NCBI GenBank assembly: GCA_030549495.1
Contig: JAUIRK010000185.1
Location: forward strand, 434,001-498,000
Direction of reading: 5' to 3'
Length of the DNA stretch: 64,000 nucleotides
DNA from: Nectonema munidae
Lineage: Eukaryota; Nematomorpha; Nectonematoida; Nectonematidae
In this document: positions 23,801-34,794 of the stretch, one piece after another
Numbering within the stretch: position 1 is the first letter of the stretch
Layout of the letters: each line of letters opens with the position of its first letter
The notes under the pieces: generated by a model
What the model was told of the DNA's origin: nothing
What the model saw: only the letters and a program-made list of their open reading frames with translations
Database searches by the model: none
Program-made: the position numbers and the translations under genes

Positions 23801-26800
23801 CGATTGTCAAGACTTTATATGAAAAATTTGGCTTGCCTTTTTTTTTCATTAGGAATTTTCTTGGCAAAAATTTACAAACAGTAGCTTGCCAGTCTCTTAT
23901 ACCCCTGGTGATTTTGGTTGTAGGTGCCAAATATTCACCTTTGCTCTTTTTTCATTAATTTATAATATGATCTAGTTTAGCTCTTGTTTAAGAAATCATT
24001 TGAAATATCACAGGTCAAAAAATTCGTAGACGAAACTAAAATACTCTTATTTTTCAGTATGCTAAATTTGAAAACTGGAAATAACACTTTTACAATCCTT
24101 TCTATGGTATTTCTTCTATGGCTTTCGATGGTATTTCTTACATATTTTTAACTGCCAAATGATTCCTAGACTCAAGTTTTCTCTTCAGTTGCACCTACAC
24201 TCCTTTTCTAGGATATAGAATACAATGATTGGATAACTATCTGTACCAATCAACCAATAATTCCAATAGCCAAATCTGATACAATTTTCTCTGTATCTAA
24301 ATCCCTATACAAAACCATTGGTTCATATATTGAAAAACATGGTATTCAATATCGCTTTGGTTTATTGTTCACCATTAGGTACATGGGATAGCCATAACAA
24401 ATTGCCTCTTTCTTTTATGTCTCTTTATTGTCGTTGTAATATAATATTTTTCCAATTCCCAAAATCATTTTTTTCGTTTCAGATTTGCACTATTTTTATT
24501 CCACAATCTCGATTTGAATAAATAATATTCACTGTAAAATGAAATACCTATAAATTTCTTAAATTTTTCGCATTTGTAGTGAATCAGTGGCGTAGCTATA
24601 AAAATTGCCGCTAGGGGTGGTTCATGAATTTGATGCCTCTCTTATTTTAAAAATAGATAAAAAAAATCTTGCTAAGAACGCGTAATACTTATTTTATTTA
24701 TAATTTAATTTTGTAAAATATAAATGTTTACAATTGGAAATTTAAGTTTTAATATTATATATACATATTCATTCCTGAACTTTTTCACAGGTTAAATTTT
24801 CTAGCTTTTTTGTTCGTAAACTCTTCAATTACTTCGTCAAAAACAATCTTCTCTCTCAGCTCTCTTTCTATAGATAATATATTGAATAGATAGAAGATAA
24901 TCCTATTGTTTCTATTAAATTATGGTCGCAAAATTCATAATAGAAAAAAATTGTAGGTTTGTCTAACAAACAATTTGGGATTGACCTTAAAGTGTTACTT
25001 TTTATTTTTTCCCGAAATCTCTAAACAAGTTTTTAACAATTGTGTAGAGATGTAACGGATGTGATCATTAATTTTTTTAGCGGGTGCGGATATCATAATT
25101 GCTATTCTAAGCACACGCGAGTTTTATACTTCTTAAAAATCTAGAGAGCAGATGTCCATGCATATGTGCTATCATAAAGATGTTGGACAAAGTAAAAATT
25201 TTAAAATTCCGAAAAAAAACTTAGCGATATATAGAAAAAAAATATTTCAAAATTGCAGATTCGAATGTTATTGCGGATGTTGAAACCTAAATGATCCGTG
25301 GGTAAGGATATAAAAAAATTTGCGGTTAATCCAAATGTGGATATCTGATACATCTCTACCAATGTGTAGAGTTAGTGATTTACTGTGCATGTTCAAGGCA
25401 ATTTATTTTGTCATTAATATCTAATTTGCTACACATATTCCTAATTTTTTTTCCACTTTGAAAAAATCCAATCTTCTCTTGCTTTTACCTCTTATTTTAA
25501 AATTATTTGAAATAGCATAACTTTTAGACAACTCTTTTAGAATAGTGCAATGTAACTCAAATAAAGCTCTAACATTTTGAGAAGTACGTTTTTTATCATC
25601 AACGCCTTCTACAGAATGATCAACTGTTAGTGTATAAAAATTCCTTAATTTATTGGTCTTATAAAACAATATAAATCTGGTGCTGAAGGTGGCCTAAATT
25701 TTAAATTAGTAATAAAATAAAGAGGTGGACACTAAAATAAATAATTTATTGAGCACTTAAAATTTACATTTTAAAAATTTTAAGTGCTCGCTAAATGATT
25801 TATTTTAGTGTTCACCTCTTTATTATAAAATGTTTGATGTGACTTTTTTAAATTTAATCAAATACATGCATCAACTTTAAAATCTTTCCTTGATTTTTTT
25901 AGATTTCCAATTAACGATTGAATAAAATGTCTTTTTTTTAAATTAAAATGACTGCAAATTAAATATTATTCAAAAATAAAACATATTTGAATAGCAGAAA
26001 AATATAATTTGTATATAGATCTCTGTTTCTATATTGCGGTTCCAATATTTTGTTTTTCTTCCTTGCTATACGCCTAATTCGCATCATATTATTTTAGTAT
26101 ATAATATGATAAATATCAATTTTCACGATTCAGCCAATCAAGCTAACGGTATTTTTCTACTTCTATAACCTCCTTTTCCACCACTTTCATTCCTTTCATA
26201 AACTTGAACCACTTTTCATTCCTCCTTTTGTCTTCTTCTTGCAAGAGTTTGTCAGGGGCATTACCAGAGGTTTTTATTTGACAAGTATTGCTACCAACGA
26301 AAGAATATCCTTTACAATGGTCAAAAATTAATGAAAACTATTTCCATAGGCTTAAAAACTTTGCCCTAAAATATTTAAATTTGGTAACATCCGAACGACC
26401 AAAACTAATATATTAAGAAAATCGCATCAGATTGAATCCTGAAAATGCTGATTATTATGGAAAATATGGAAATTAGTATTAAATTTTGTTCTAAATAAAA
26501 TAATTTTACTTTAAGATTTTTTAAACATTTATCAATAAAATGCATGTTAACTATTCTTGACCTAGTTATTTAAATCGGGGAACAAAACGAAAATTCATAC
26601 TGTTTTACCTTATATCCTGCCGGGTATCCAAAATCCGTCTTAATCGGTATTCGATGGATCCCTACAAAAATTATTAAAGTTTCCTTTTGTTCGTTTTGCC
26701 TGTTTTTAAACATGTTTAGCCGTACCTTTTTTATGTAAGAAATTAAAATGAATAAAAGTTCCTATACAAATTGATGATTGCTTGAAAACGAGTTTAATGA

Positions 26801-29800
26801 ACTTAAGGTGAATAAAATTTTGAAAGTGATACCGCGCAAGAATCGACAAACATTTCTTTTTTCTGCAACTATGACGAAGAAAGTTTCCAAATTACAAAAA
26901 GCCTCTCTCAAAGATCCTGTCAAAGTCGAAGTAGCTTCAAAGTACCACACAGTAGAAAAGCTGCAACAGTTTTACCTCTTCATTCCTCTCAAATTCAAAG
27001 ATGTCTATCTTGTGTCCCTTCTAAATGATATGTCAGGGCACTCTGTCATTATTTTTGCGTCAACATGCGTCTCTACCATCAAAATCGCCATCATGCTTCG
27101 TGCACTCGGCTTGGACGCTGTTCCTCTTAATGGAAACATGGCACAGGTACAGAAAATTTTCTCTTTCCTATCTGTCTTTCTCAACAATAAGCAATTTTTG
27201 AAAGGCTCTTTTATCTTAAAGGAAATTTAGATAGTTCTCCAAGTATTGTGTTCAAAAGCAAACTTTTTTTTATAAAGCTGCATTAATCATGTTTCCCCCT
27301 CACTTTCTACCAAGGAAATTCGATAAATCTTCATAAAGGGGAAATTATATAAGAGATATGTTACAAGTGGACTATTACTAAACCGGTATCATTGTGACTT
27401 GGAGGGTGCGGGGTTAGCAATTTAGGTGGGCGTCCGCTAAGGTCGGCAAACAGGTCATTTGACCACTCTTAGATTTTAAATATTTGTATTTTTCGAAACC
27501 GTAGATAATCATTTTCTAACATGATTTTAATTGTAGTGGACAAATATTATTGTCTATATGAATATAATTCATTTTATATAATTAAGATTTTAAATCCAAC
27601 TGAGAACACTTTTTTTACTTCTTGCATTCAAAGTTAAATTACTATTAGTTTAAAAAATATTTTTGCAAGCTATAAAATGTTAATCTACCTCATTTCGGTA
27701 GCGCTATCACGTGGTGTAAGTGAAATCATCTGAGAATGAGTTCATTGACCCGTACCTGAACTCAAAATTTTCTCACTTTTCCAATTCTTGCGAGATTGAG
27801 ACAGCTTAATTGAAACATTTGACGTTGGAGACAAGCAAATTTTGATTATCCTAGCTCTTCAACATTTAAAAGTGTACAAGATTTGGGCGGCAGATGGAAC
27901 ATTTAAATGATGCTCTAGTATATTTTTTCAGTTATATATAGTTATATATAGATTGGTACTTTAAATGTCCCACGATTATTTGCAATGTTATCAAACAAAA
28001 GCCAAAACACATACAGAGTTTTTCTACGTCGTTATTGCAATCAATTGAGTCGTTATTGCAATCAAGTACGTCATTGTTGCATTCAATTACGTCAGTTTTA
28101 AAAATAAGAAAAATAAAAAAAACGTAAAATAAAATTTTATTTACTAACAATCAATATGCTCATAGTTTGAAGATTTGTTGATGTGCAAAAGCATATTTCT
28201 ATAATATCCATTGCAATCTGAACTAGTGATTTCTATAAAAGCACTGTTGATTCGATTTTTCAGCTGAGACTCATTAGCGCACTTTTGTCTTGTCACCAAT
28301 TTTTTACATTTGTTGAAACAATTTTCAATTGGATTAAAAAATGAGCAGTATGGCGTTAAAAACATTACATTAAATCCTTCAAAGCACAATTTTCGGCATT
28401 ACCAATACTGGATTTTCAATATTTAGCTCAGAAAATTTCAATTTCAAATCGTTAATTGAAATTTTTGCAACAACGGTGTAATAGATCTAAAAACTCTGTA
28501 ATAAACTTTTTGCCAAAATAATTGAATTGCTTCAGAACGAAGGCCCTTAAAATATAATAACGAATTTTGAAAAGGCAGCGTCAAATTTGGCATGCTGCTT
28601 ATTTCATTTAGGGCAAAATGGTACACGCATATTGTTCAAGAAGGGATGAAAAGCAGATATCACTAAGATGACAGTTTAAGCCTAAAAATGCGTTGTTTTA
28701 TTGCTCTTGCTTTTTTGCCGGTTGATGATGTTCTTGATGGATAAGAGGAACTTGTAGATGATGATGATGATATTCCACCGTTGATTGTTTCCTATTTTGA
28801 AAATAATTATATTGGACCACTTAGAGGAAAAGGAGAAAGGAGGCGATGTCCTGAAACTTTATTTCCATCAACTTTATGGAATTTTTGGGATAGATGTATT
28901 TTTGGGATTGCTCGAACTACAAATAGTTTAGAAGCTTACGACAGTGCACTGAAAGACACAATGAATATAAGTCATCCAAATATTTGGAAGCTCATAAATG
29001 TACTTAAGTGCGAGGAAAGGTTTGCCAGTGCCAAACTGCGAAAATTTATTCAAGGAGAAGAACCAAGTCAAAAGAAAAATATAGAGATATGAACTTGCGT
29101 ATAAAAAATGTCATAGAGAAATATAATCCAAGCCAAAAAGTTACTTTTCAAAAAGCAATTGCACATAATCTTAAATTTTAAAAATAAAATCCTTAATGCA
29201 ACAAATTCAGTTTTTTAGTATTTTAATTGTAACTCTAATATTTGTTGTCATGGAAAAATAAACATTATTTTCACTTGTCTTTTTTTAGTATTCGTATTGT
29301 AAATCTATCTCAACCCCTTTCTTTCCTTCTCTCTAAAAATAAAAAATTGAAAACAGTTATACTATCAAACAAATTTTAAAAATTGCGTATTCTAGTTATT
29401 CAATACTTGTTTATGATCAAGTAAAAAACATTTAATCACTAGCACAATTCTGTTATTGAAACAAACAAGAACGAAATGATTTTGGGACAAATTGACCGGA
29501 TACCCTTCAAGGGGGTAGCAATGATCTTTACGGAGGGTATCAATTATCTTTGTGCGGGGTACCAATGATCTTTTTAGGGCACCAATGATATTTTTGGGGC
29601 ACCAATGATCTTTTCGGGGGTACCAATCATATTTAGCGGTACCAATGATCTTTACAGGTACCAATCATATTTAGCGGTACCAATGATCTCTCTCGGGGGT
29701 ACCAATGATATTTAACAGGATCTAGAATCCAATGTCTCGAGTGAAGCGAGAACGAACAGGCATATTCTAGTTTGATAATAAAAAAACCATGCCCCATTTT

Positions 29801-32800
29801 TACTTAAATAATATATATTGATCACGTCTATACCAAGATGTAGCCACATTTATAATTGCATCATAAAAATATTGGAAAAGGATTGTTCTTATTTATTCGC
29901 GGGAAAAATCTCAAGTTTGTTTTAAAGAACAGAAGGCATAGCGCAATAATTCACTTTGAACTTCCAGTTTTCCTTGCTTCTTTTTCTACCTTTAGTTCTC
30001 GCATAAGCGTTAAAATTCTGTTTCACCAAGATGCTTCGTTTAAAAAAAGCATATTTTTAAGATATTATTTATAAAGTTAATCAAATTTTTCTATTTTCAG
30101 TAGAAAGATATATTCATGATCTATTTAGGCACATTATTGAAAATTAATACTGTAAAGTAAGGAATTTAAGTTTCACGTTATTTTAGTTGTGGGTATTAAG
30201 GGAAGAATTAACTTCCATAGCTGGGCAGATGGTAAAGATAGTTGCAAACAGAAATCGAACCCAGACCATTTGGTTCGAGACTCCATGCTCTTACCACTAG
30301 GCCACCTGCCGACAAAACTTTTAAAAAAAGTTTCAAAGGGTTTCAAGTTTTTTTATATGAAATTCTTTATAACATTTAAAATCTTTGATATATAAAATTA
30401 AAAATTGCTATAACATCTATATTAACTTTCAGCGATTAAAAAACCAAATTTTTACGCTAAGCTTCTAAAATTTTAGAAATGTTTTTTGTGAGATGAAATC
30501 AATATATATTCTTTATTTTTAATACTTTGGAAAAATATCCTTTTATTTATCTTGTATTTTTTCGGTTTACACATGCCCCTTGATTTTCCGCGCCCCCACA
30601 GTCTAGGAATCACTGATCCATACTATAACTCATTTTAGTATAATTTGCTTTCTTTTTATTGAATATAGGATGATCATTTTTATTTAACCCACAACTCATC
30701 ATTGATTATTGTTTTGTTTTTACATAAACAAAACGATTTTATTTTTTACTAAATAAAGGATATTGATATTTCAATAATCCAAATTTTGTTACTTGTTTTT
30801 GCTTTTTTATGACAGATATAACGAGTAATTTTTATTCTTTGTCCCAGTCTGCTAAAGTTCCAACGAACGCCCATTGCCATGCATTAAGTTAAAATACACC
30901 GAACTTACAAACTAATCACCATATCTTGAATTAATTTTTTTTATTTAACTTATAACTTTTATTTCGTTCCAATCTATTATATAAATGTTAGATTCAACTT
31001 TTCTCTAATACTTTTTCATGTTTTTCTTTTTTTCGTAAATATAATTTGCTATAAAATCTTGCAGAGAAAAATAAGTATAACATGAAGATAATTTTGAAAA
31101 TATATGACTACTCCCGAAAATAACTACGCGAACTTTTTTTAACTTTATATAAAACCTAGCCTTACAGAGGAATGCAATGTATTTTAGGTCTAAAAAGGAA
31201 AAAAATATTTAATAGCATAGAGTTGGAATCATTAAACAAGCGTTTTCATTAAAAAATGACAATTATTTAAATTATCGTGTTAAGTTTGCTTGAGCGTTTC
31301 AGAAATTGTAGAACGTGGAAAATAGGAAAACAAGGTATGCTGTTGTTTGCTATTCTATTAATTATAATATATTTTTCTTATAGAGCAAAAGATTAGCTTC
31401 TCTGAATAAGTTTAAAGCGAAAAATAGGTCAATATTGATAGCAACAGACGTGGCAAGTCGTGGATTGGACATTCCTCATGTTGATGTTGTTATCAACTAC
31501 AATGTTCCCACGCATTCTAAAGATTACATTCACAGAGTCGGTAGAACAGCGCGTGCTGGCAAAACCGGAAAATCGATAACATTTGTGACACAGTACTTCT
31601 TTTATTTTCAAGTTTTATAAATAATTTTAGTTTTTCTTTTCGAGATCCCTTGTATGTGTGATACATACCGCAGAAAAGATAAGAATTTTTAAATAATTTA
31701 AATGTAATGGTGTACATTTATAATTCCAATTTTTATGGGAAATTAAGTGTACACATTATTAAGAGTGGATAATGTATTTTACAAACCCATTTTCATCATT
31801 TACATATTAGAGTTTTGATTCTTACTTCTCAAGTATTTCTTCTATTGATGCTCGCTTCATATTTTCTTTTATAACATATAGAGCTCAGCATAAAAGGAAA
31901 CTGTCCGAGACACATTATACTCACATTGGCCTGTGCACTTTGTATCGAAGTGTTAAGACGCCCATTCTTGATATGAAGGGAGATAAAAAAAATCGAAACA
32001 TTTTAACATTCAAAAATTTCTCTATATATGGAATATGGATATAGGAAACAAAAAATCGAAACAATTTTACATTCAAAAATTTCTCTGGATATAGGAAACA
32101 CAACCAGTATTCACATAGTAATGGTGGGGCGTTTACTCGAAATCTAAATCTAAACTTTCGTCCCATTTTCGATACCAAAACCGATTTCCGTTACTTTTCA
32201 CTTTATAACACGTTCACGTTTCCTAATCATTCTTCGAATAATATACATCTTTTTTATCAGACCTTTAAATTCCTGATTTATATAATATATTATAGCTAAA
32301 TAAACCTTATGGTGAGAATTATATAAAATAAACGGTTGTGTGAGGAAAATCTTACTCAATACTTTCTAAAAAAAGCTATGTAATATTTAAAAATTAAAAA
32401 AAGTTTTAAAAATACATTACTTCCAGAAATGAGATATTTAAAACGATAAATAGAAAAGAATTTTTTAAAAATCAAGAGTTTAACGTCATATCGTATTCGG
32501 CATAATTCGCTTGAAAATCAAATTACATTCTTTCTCACTAATATATAGTCAGTAGTAGTGTTCAATTTATATTCTCATTTTCTTTGTTTACTGAGATATG
32601 ACATCGAGTTGTATCAAAGAATAGAATTTATGATTGGGAAAAAACTTCCTCTCTTTGAAACAAACGAATCCGAAGTCATGATCTTGATGGAAAGAGTTAG
32701 CGAAGCCCAACGTTTGTCTAAAATTGTAAGTTCTTGTATCCTAAATTTTTTTTTAATTTTTAGTGCTGTTTAACAGGAATTCCAAGAAAAGAGTAAGGAA

Positions 32801-32971
32801 AAGAAAGAATTCAGTAAAACTAAAAGAAATCGAGATAAAGAATCTACAAAAGATGACAATGAAGATTCCCTAGGAGTTCAAAAAAAGATTAAAAAGATGA
32901 TGCATTCTAGTGGCGAAAAAAATAATTATGCTAGTGGGAAAAAGAATAAAAAGAAGTCATTTAGAATATAA
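14765..32971 (+). CDS. DDX47: DEAD-box RNA helicase DDX47 / Rrp3, 8 exons
   Basis: Exons: 14765-14800, 19493-19586, 21724-21984, 22766-22884, 26808-27146, 31384-31592, 32596-32725 and 32777-32971. All introns are GT-AG and all phases match, giving 460 residues (human DDX47 has 455). Motifs in order: Q motif with Phe9 and Gln34; I, AETGSGKT 51-58; Ia, PTRELA 83-88; Ib, TPGR 132-135; II, DEAD 157-160; III, SAT 189-191; [10 protein letters not shown] 304-312; [10 protein letters not shown] 333-340. A Lys-rich tail follows (397-460). The family acts in the nucleolus in pre-rRNA processing for the 40S subunit, using ATP to remodel RNA. Resemblance to DDX47 runs along the whole length, including [15 protein letters not shown], so DDX47 is favoured over other DEAD-box genes. 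The gene looks intact. Its introns (51 bp to 4.7 kb) are filled with transposons. Polyadenylation signals follow at 33062 and 33201. Confidence 0.95.
15502..18207 (+). mobile_element. piggyBac-family DNA transposon in DDX47 intron 1
   Basis: The element occupies 15506-18203 (2,698 bp) and is bounded on both sides by the TTAA target site (15502-15505 and 18204-18207). Its ends are CCCTTTAAGGGC on the left and, inverted, CCCTTAGAGGCC on the right. Internal to the ends it carries three copies of the palindrome ggacatatatgtcc: about 15519-15533, 15852-15867 and 18059-18073 (the last with one change). Two are followed by or preceded by a tatcgg/cgata piece. These are plausible transposase-binding sites. 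The element is in the same direction as the host gene and appears to be spliced out with intron 1. Confidence 0.9.
16203..17980 (+). pseudogene. piggyBac transposase, one frameshift
   Basis: An acidic N-terminus (residues 15-65) is followed by the DDE_Tnp_1_7 catalytic domain. The first frame (16203-17327, 374 codons) carries two of the three catalytic aspartates: Asp257 in [10 protein letters not shown] and Asp335 in [10 protein letters not shown] single-base shift near 17313 moves the frame. The protein resumes with [14 protein letters not shown], the third Asp in GGVDIMGQR (17531-17533), and a C-terminal cysteine-rich RING-like domain ([19 protein letters not shown]) ending at 17980. The better start may be the second Met (16221, MPRVRN). 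Otherwise it looks complete, so the insertion is relatively young. It cuts and pastes at TTAA. It is inactive as read, unless the shift is a sequencing error. Confidence 0.9.
19493..19586 (+). CDS. DDX47: DDX47 exon 2
   Basis: Acceptor CTAAG. The exon reads [20 protein letters not shown] and on through the Q-motif Gln34 to HALK, with donor G|GTATTT and phase 1. Confidence 0.93.
19750..20775 (+). pseudogene. hAT transposon fragment (ZBED5/FAM200-like) in DDX47 intron 2
   Basis: Between 19850 and 20480 the + strand gives, with several frame changes and stops, the C-terminal part of a hAT transposase of the kind domesticated as ZBED5/FAM200: [20 protein letters not shown], then [18 protein letters not shown], then [13 protein letters not shown] typical hAT end in the same direction, GGCTGGGAAACACTG, closes at 20775. 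A second hAT-type end (inverted CAGGGGCGCACATCC) with a C16 run lies at 20606-20653, which suggests one hAT inserted in another. The left terminus was not found. Confidence 0.65.
20866..20947. repeat. Exact 41-bp tandem duplication
   Basis: A 41-bp unit starting ggattgacacttttaattta occurs twice head to tail with no differences, at 20866 and 20907. It lies in DDX47 intron 2. A young duplication or an assembly slip. Confidence 0.8.
21724..21984 (+). CDS. DDX47: DDX47 exon 3
   Basis: Acceptor TTTTAG; enters in phase 1 with GRDIIG. Carries the Walker [15 protein letters not shown], and the family signature LAKKPHIII. Donor G|GTGAGT, phase 1. Confidence 0.95.
21985..22765 (+). other. DDX47 intron 3
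   Basis: This 781-bp AT-rich intron holds no recognisable repeat or gene. Two small open frames inside it have no motif. Confidence 0.6.
22766..22884 (+). CDS. DDX47: DDX47 exon 4
   Basis: Acceptor TTTAAG. Reads (A)[15 protein letters not shown], then [14 protein letters not shown] with the DEAD box. Donor GAA|GTAAAT, phase 0. Confidence 0.95.
24212..24378 (+). other. Exon-like open segment inside DDX47 intron 4
   Basis: A TTTTCTAG acceptor and an ATTAG|GTACAT donor bracket 167 nt open in one frame ([20 protein letters not shown] and onward to [12 protein letters not shown]). It is unrelated to the helicase. No family recognised. It could be a relic of a repeat-borne gene or a cryptic exon. 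Confidence 0.3.
24585..25690 (-). pseudogene. hAT transposon remnant (ZMYM1-like) in DDX47 intron 4
   Basis: The left boundary is a hAT end, CAGTGGCGTAGCTA, at 24585. Just inside it on the minus strand (about 24885-24790) is a typical hAT C-terminus, [10 protein letters not shown] then [15 protein letters not shown] with a stop. A further minus-strand open stretch at 25669-25421 may be an upstream piece of the same transposase (weak resemblance). No convincing right terminus was found, so the right end is approximate. Confidence 0.5.
25716..25824. repeat. 109-bp near-perfect hairpin (MITE-like)
   Basis: The two arms, starting aataaagaggtg and containing cactaaaataaat and gagcacttaaaatt, are inverted copies of about 50 bp with few mismatches around a short AT-rich loop. 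It lies in DDX47 intron 4 and would form a long hairpin in the pre-mRNA. No coding capacity. Confidence 0.8.
26808..27146 (+). CDS. DDX47: DDX47 exon 5
   Basis: Acceptor CTTAAG, phase 0, exactly 113 codons. Starts [16 protein letters not shown] and carries SAT (motif III), then the linker [13 protein letters not shown] and the start of the second RecA domain (VIIFAST). Donor CAG|GTACAG. Confidence 0.95.
28144..28410 (-). pseudogene. Tc1/mariner (IS630-like) transposase C-terminal fragment
   Basis: The minus strand reads [20 protein letters not shown], the family's PPYSPxLNPIE motif, then [11 protein letters not shown] and a C-terminal helix region ending near 28144. The upstream part is broken; only NPVLVM before the Asp-Asn pair can be made out. 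It lies in DDX47 intron 5 on the opposite strand to the gene. It is a different sequence from the remnant at 6795-7600. Confidence 0.6.
28684..29185 (+). pseudogene. MULE-type transposase C-terminal fragment
   Basis: The + strand gives [15 protein letters not shown], then [50 protein letters not shown] and [12 protein letters not shown], with a basic tail to about 29180. This order is the C-terminal third of the FLYWCH-type Mutator-like transposases common in invertebrates (WN-Y/FWDR ... RTNN-E-A ... HP-IWKFI). The catalytic DDE core is missing and stops occur at both ends. A fragment in DDX47 intron 5. Confidence 0.65.
29510..29720. repeat. Minisatellite of ggtaccaatgatcttt units
   Basis: About nine imperfect head-to-tail copies of a 20-27 bp unit, ggggtaccaatgatctttt, varying in the G run and in tc/ta. 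The open frame on the minus strand (repeating W-Y-P and K-D-H) is a by-product. Located in DDX47 intron 5. Confidence 0.85.
30186..30313 (-). repeat. tRNA-derived SINE, copy B
   Basis: The minus strand begins gtcggcaggtggcctagtgg (A box), followed by gagtctcga, the B box gggttcgatttc, and a tail with ctatggaag and aattcttccc. It matches copy A at 382-508 throughout. Better preserved than copy A. Located in DDX47 intron 5. Confidence 0.8.
30570..30615 (+). repeat. hAT-type terminus
   Basis: Ends GTCTAGGAATCACTG at 30615, preceded by a GC-rich ccgcgcccccaca. Inverted, this is CAGTGATTCCTAGAC, a familiar hAT end type. No transposase was found beside it. Confidence 0.45.
31384..31592 (+). CDS. 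DDX47: DDX47 exon 6
   Basis: Acceptor CTTATAG. Carries motif V (TDVASRGLD), PTHSKDYI and motif VI (HRVGRTAR), ending KSITFVT with the codon for Gln split. Donor CA|GTACTT, phase 2. The longer open frame running past 31592 is read-through into the intron. Confidence 0.93.
31980..32103. repeat. Tandem duplication of about 60 bp in DDX47 intron 6
   Basis: Two copies of aatcgaaaca, then cattcaaaaatttctct, then ggatataggaaaca follow each other with small differences. The rest of intron 6 (31593-32595) shows nothing recognisable. Confidence 0.7.
32596..32725 (+). CDS. DDX47: DDX47 exon 7
   Basis: Acceptor ACTGAG; the first base completes the split Gln codon, then [18 protein letters not shown] and ERVSEAQRL. 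Donor ATT|GTAAGT, phase 0. Confidence 0.93.
32777..32971 (+). CDS. DDX47: DDX47 exon 8 and stop
   Basis: After a 51-bp intron (acceptor TTTAACAG), 64 codons rich in Lys, Glu, Asp and Asn form the basic C-terminal tail, ending KKKSFRI and TAA. Tails of this kind are typical of nucleolar DEAD-box proteins. Confidence 0.92.
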   Translation, partial: EFQEKSKEKKEFSKTKRNRDKESTKDDNEDSLGVQKKIKKMMHSSGEKNNYASGKKNKKKSFRI

Positions 32972-33061
32972 TAACTTTGCGATAAAAAGATCATTCGCGC
33001 TACCATATGTTGTGGAGAAAATTTTGTTCAAAACTTAGGCTTTGTTTTCACGATGATACTC

Positions 33062-33206
33062 AATAAAGTGATCAATTTAACAGACGCGCATTATTATATG
33101 TGCGAATCGTTTACGTCTCGTCAAAGTCATTTTTATGACTAATGCATTTTTCTATATTTGTTCATCTTAAATTCACAAGCTTCTTACGAGCAAGCATGCG
33201 AATAAA
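33062..33206 (+). promoter_or_regulatory. Candidate polyadenylation signals of DDX47
   Basis: AATAAA occurs at 33062-33067 and 33201-33206, about 90 and 230 nt past the stop codon. Either could serve. In AT-rich DNA such hexamers are also expected by chance. Confidence 0.45.
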
Positions 33207-33209
33207 TTT

Positions 33210-34700
33210 TCGTTTTGACTACCATGTGTAATTGTATCTACTGTTATTTTGAATTTCTATTTTTTATATAAAAAATTTTTTTGAAGGAAATGTATCTTGG
33301 AAAAGTTTTTTTGTTGCAAACTAAACAAGAGAAGTAGAATTATCTGATTCTATTTTATTAGTTCTATAGAAGTAGAACTATAGAAGCATAGTATGTTAAT
33401 GTGTGGTTAGTTTATATATTATATCTAACATACACTCGAAATGTTAACGTTAAAATTCAGCGACAGGTGTTTTAGAAATCATTTGCACGAATTGAGATTT
33501 AACCCCTAGACTCCTCAATATCGCGCCCAGCGTGCTCAACCTCATAAGCCATCGAGGGTTCATTTTCATTTATTTATTCTTTTTTGACTCTTGTTTAATT
33601 ATGTAATCAATGAATTTTCATGTATTTTCATGATCTGCAGTAAGACTAGTTAACTCTGAAATTTTCATTAATATTTGAAACTATATCTTTCGCATCTTTT
33701 ACACACCACATAACTGACTTCGGGGTAAAAATGCTAGTACCATAAGCATTTTGTACATTTTCTGATATCTTTATATATTTCAAACTTATTTGAGAAAGAT
33801 GTCAGTATATTTGTTTTCCAGAAATGGAAGTATCATTAAAGAGTTGTTTGGGTATACCTAATTAAAAAAAAGAATGTCTTTTTCTTATTATCAGGTACGA
33901 TGGATAGATAATAATATTAATAATTGGTTCTTGTATTCCATATTAAAACAAATGAATTGTGAGTATTGGTTCAACATTTCTAAAACTTCCATAAAAATTA
34001 TAAATAGTAATACATATTTACAAATAAATCGTGGATGCTTGCTTGAAAAGACAGGTTACTTTTTTAAAATGCTCCCTTAAGTTGAATTACTTCATATTCA
34101 TCAGCAGTATAAGTGGGTCCAATTTTTTAAAAATTTTCTTTCAATATGAATATTAGGTATTAAAATAACTTTTAAAACGTAATAATAATCAAAACATTGC
34201 ATAAAACAAAATTTTATTTTTAAAAATATAGAAGTAGTTACCTAGACCTATTTTAGCCAACTTTGGCACAAATGTATGCAGAAGTAGACCTGATTTCTTT
34301 TTAGAAAATATTTCTATCGTGATACATTTTGAATTAAATGCAGTGAAACTTACAATAAATATGTTAAAGCTGGAAAAGCAATTCTTTTTTACTAAATACC
34401 AGGAAATAATTTTTATAATTATATAAAGTGGACTTCCAGATTGATTGCATAATTATAACGCAGTAATGTAAAATAAAGCCTTACACATAGAGTATGTTAA
34501 CATTAGTAGGATAGGATATAAAATTAAAAATAAGATTGATGATTGGCAGGAAAGGAAAAACCTAACAAGGCTTTATTCAGAAAAAAGAGACTATTGAAAC
34601 AAACAAAGAAGTCATAATTAGTATTTATACACTTTTTTTTCACAAAATAGCATTCAAATTAGTCAACAAAAATCAGAATAGAATGAGAAAAAAGTTGGAA
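33210..34700. other. AT-rich intergenic stretch
   Basis: Nothing recognised apart from small open frames without motifs (for example 33874-34080). Confidence 0.4.
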
Positions 34701-34794
34701 TTAGAATAGAAGCCAAATGCTCGCAATGTTCACACGTTAGAATAGAATGAGTAAAGACTAGGAGTAAAGTAAATTTAGAATAGAAGCCAAATAT

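Noticed and set aside
29392-29664. 90-codon frame with repeated Trp-Tyr-Pro and Lys-Asp-His as a repeat protein
   Set aside because: It is the minus-strand reading of a minisatellite.
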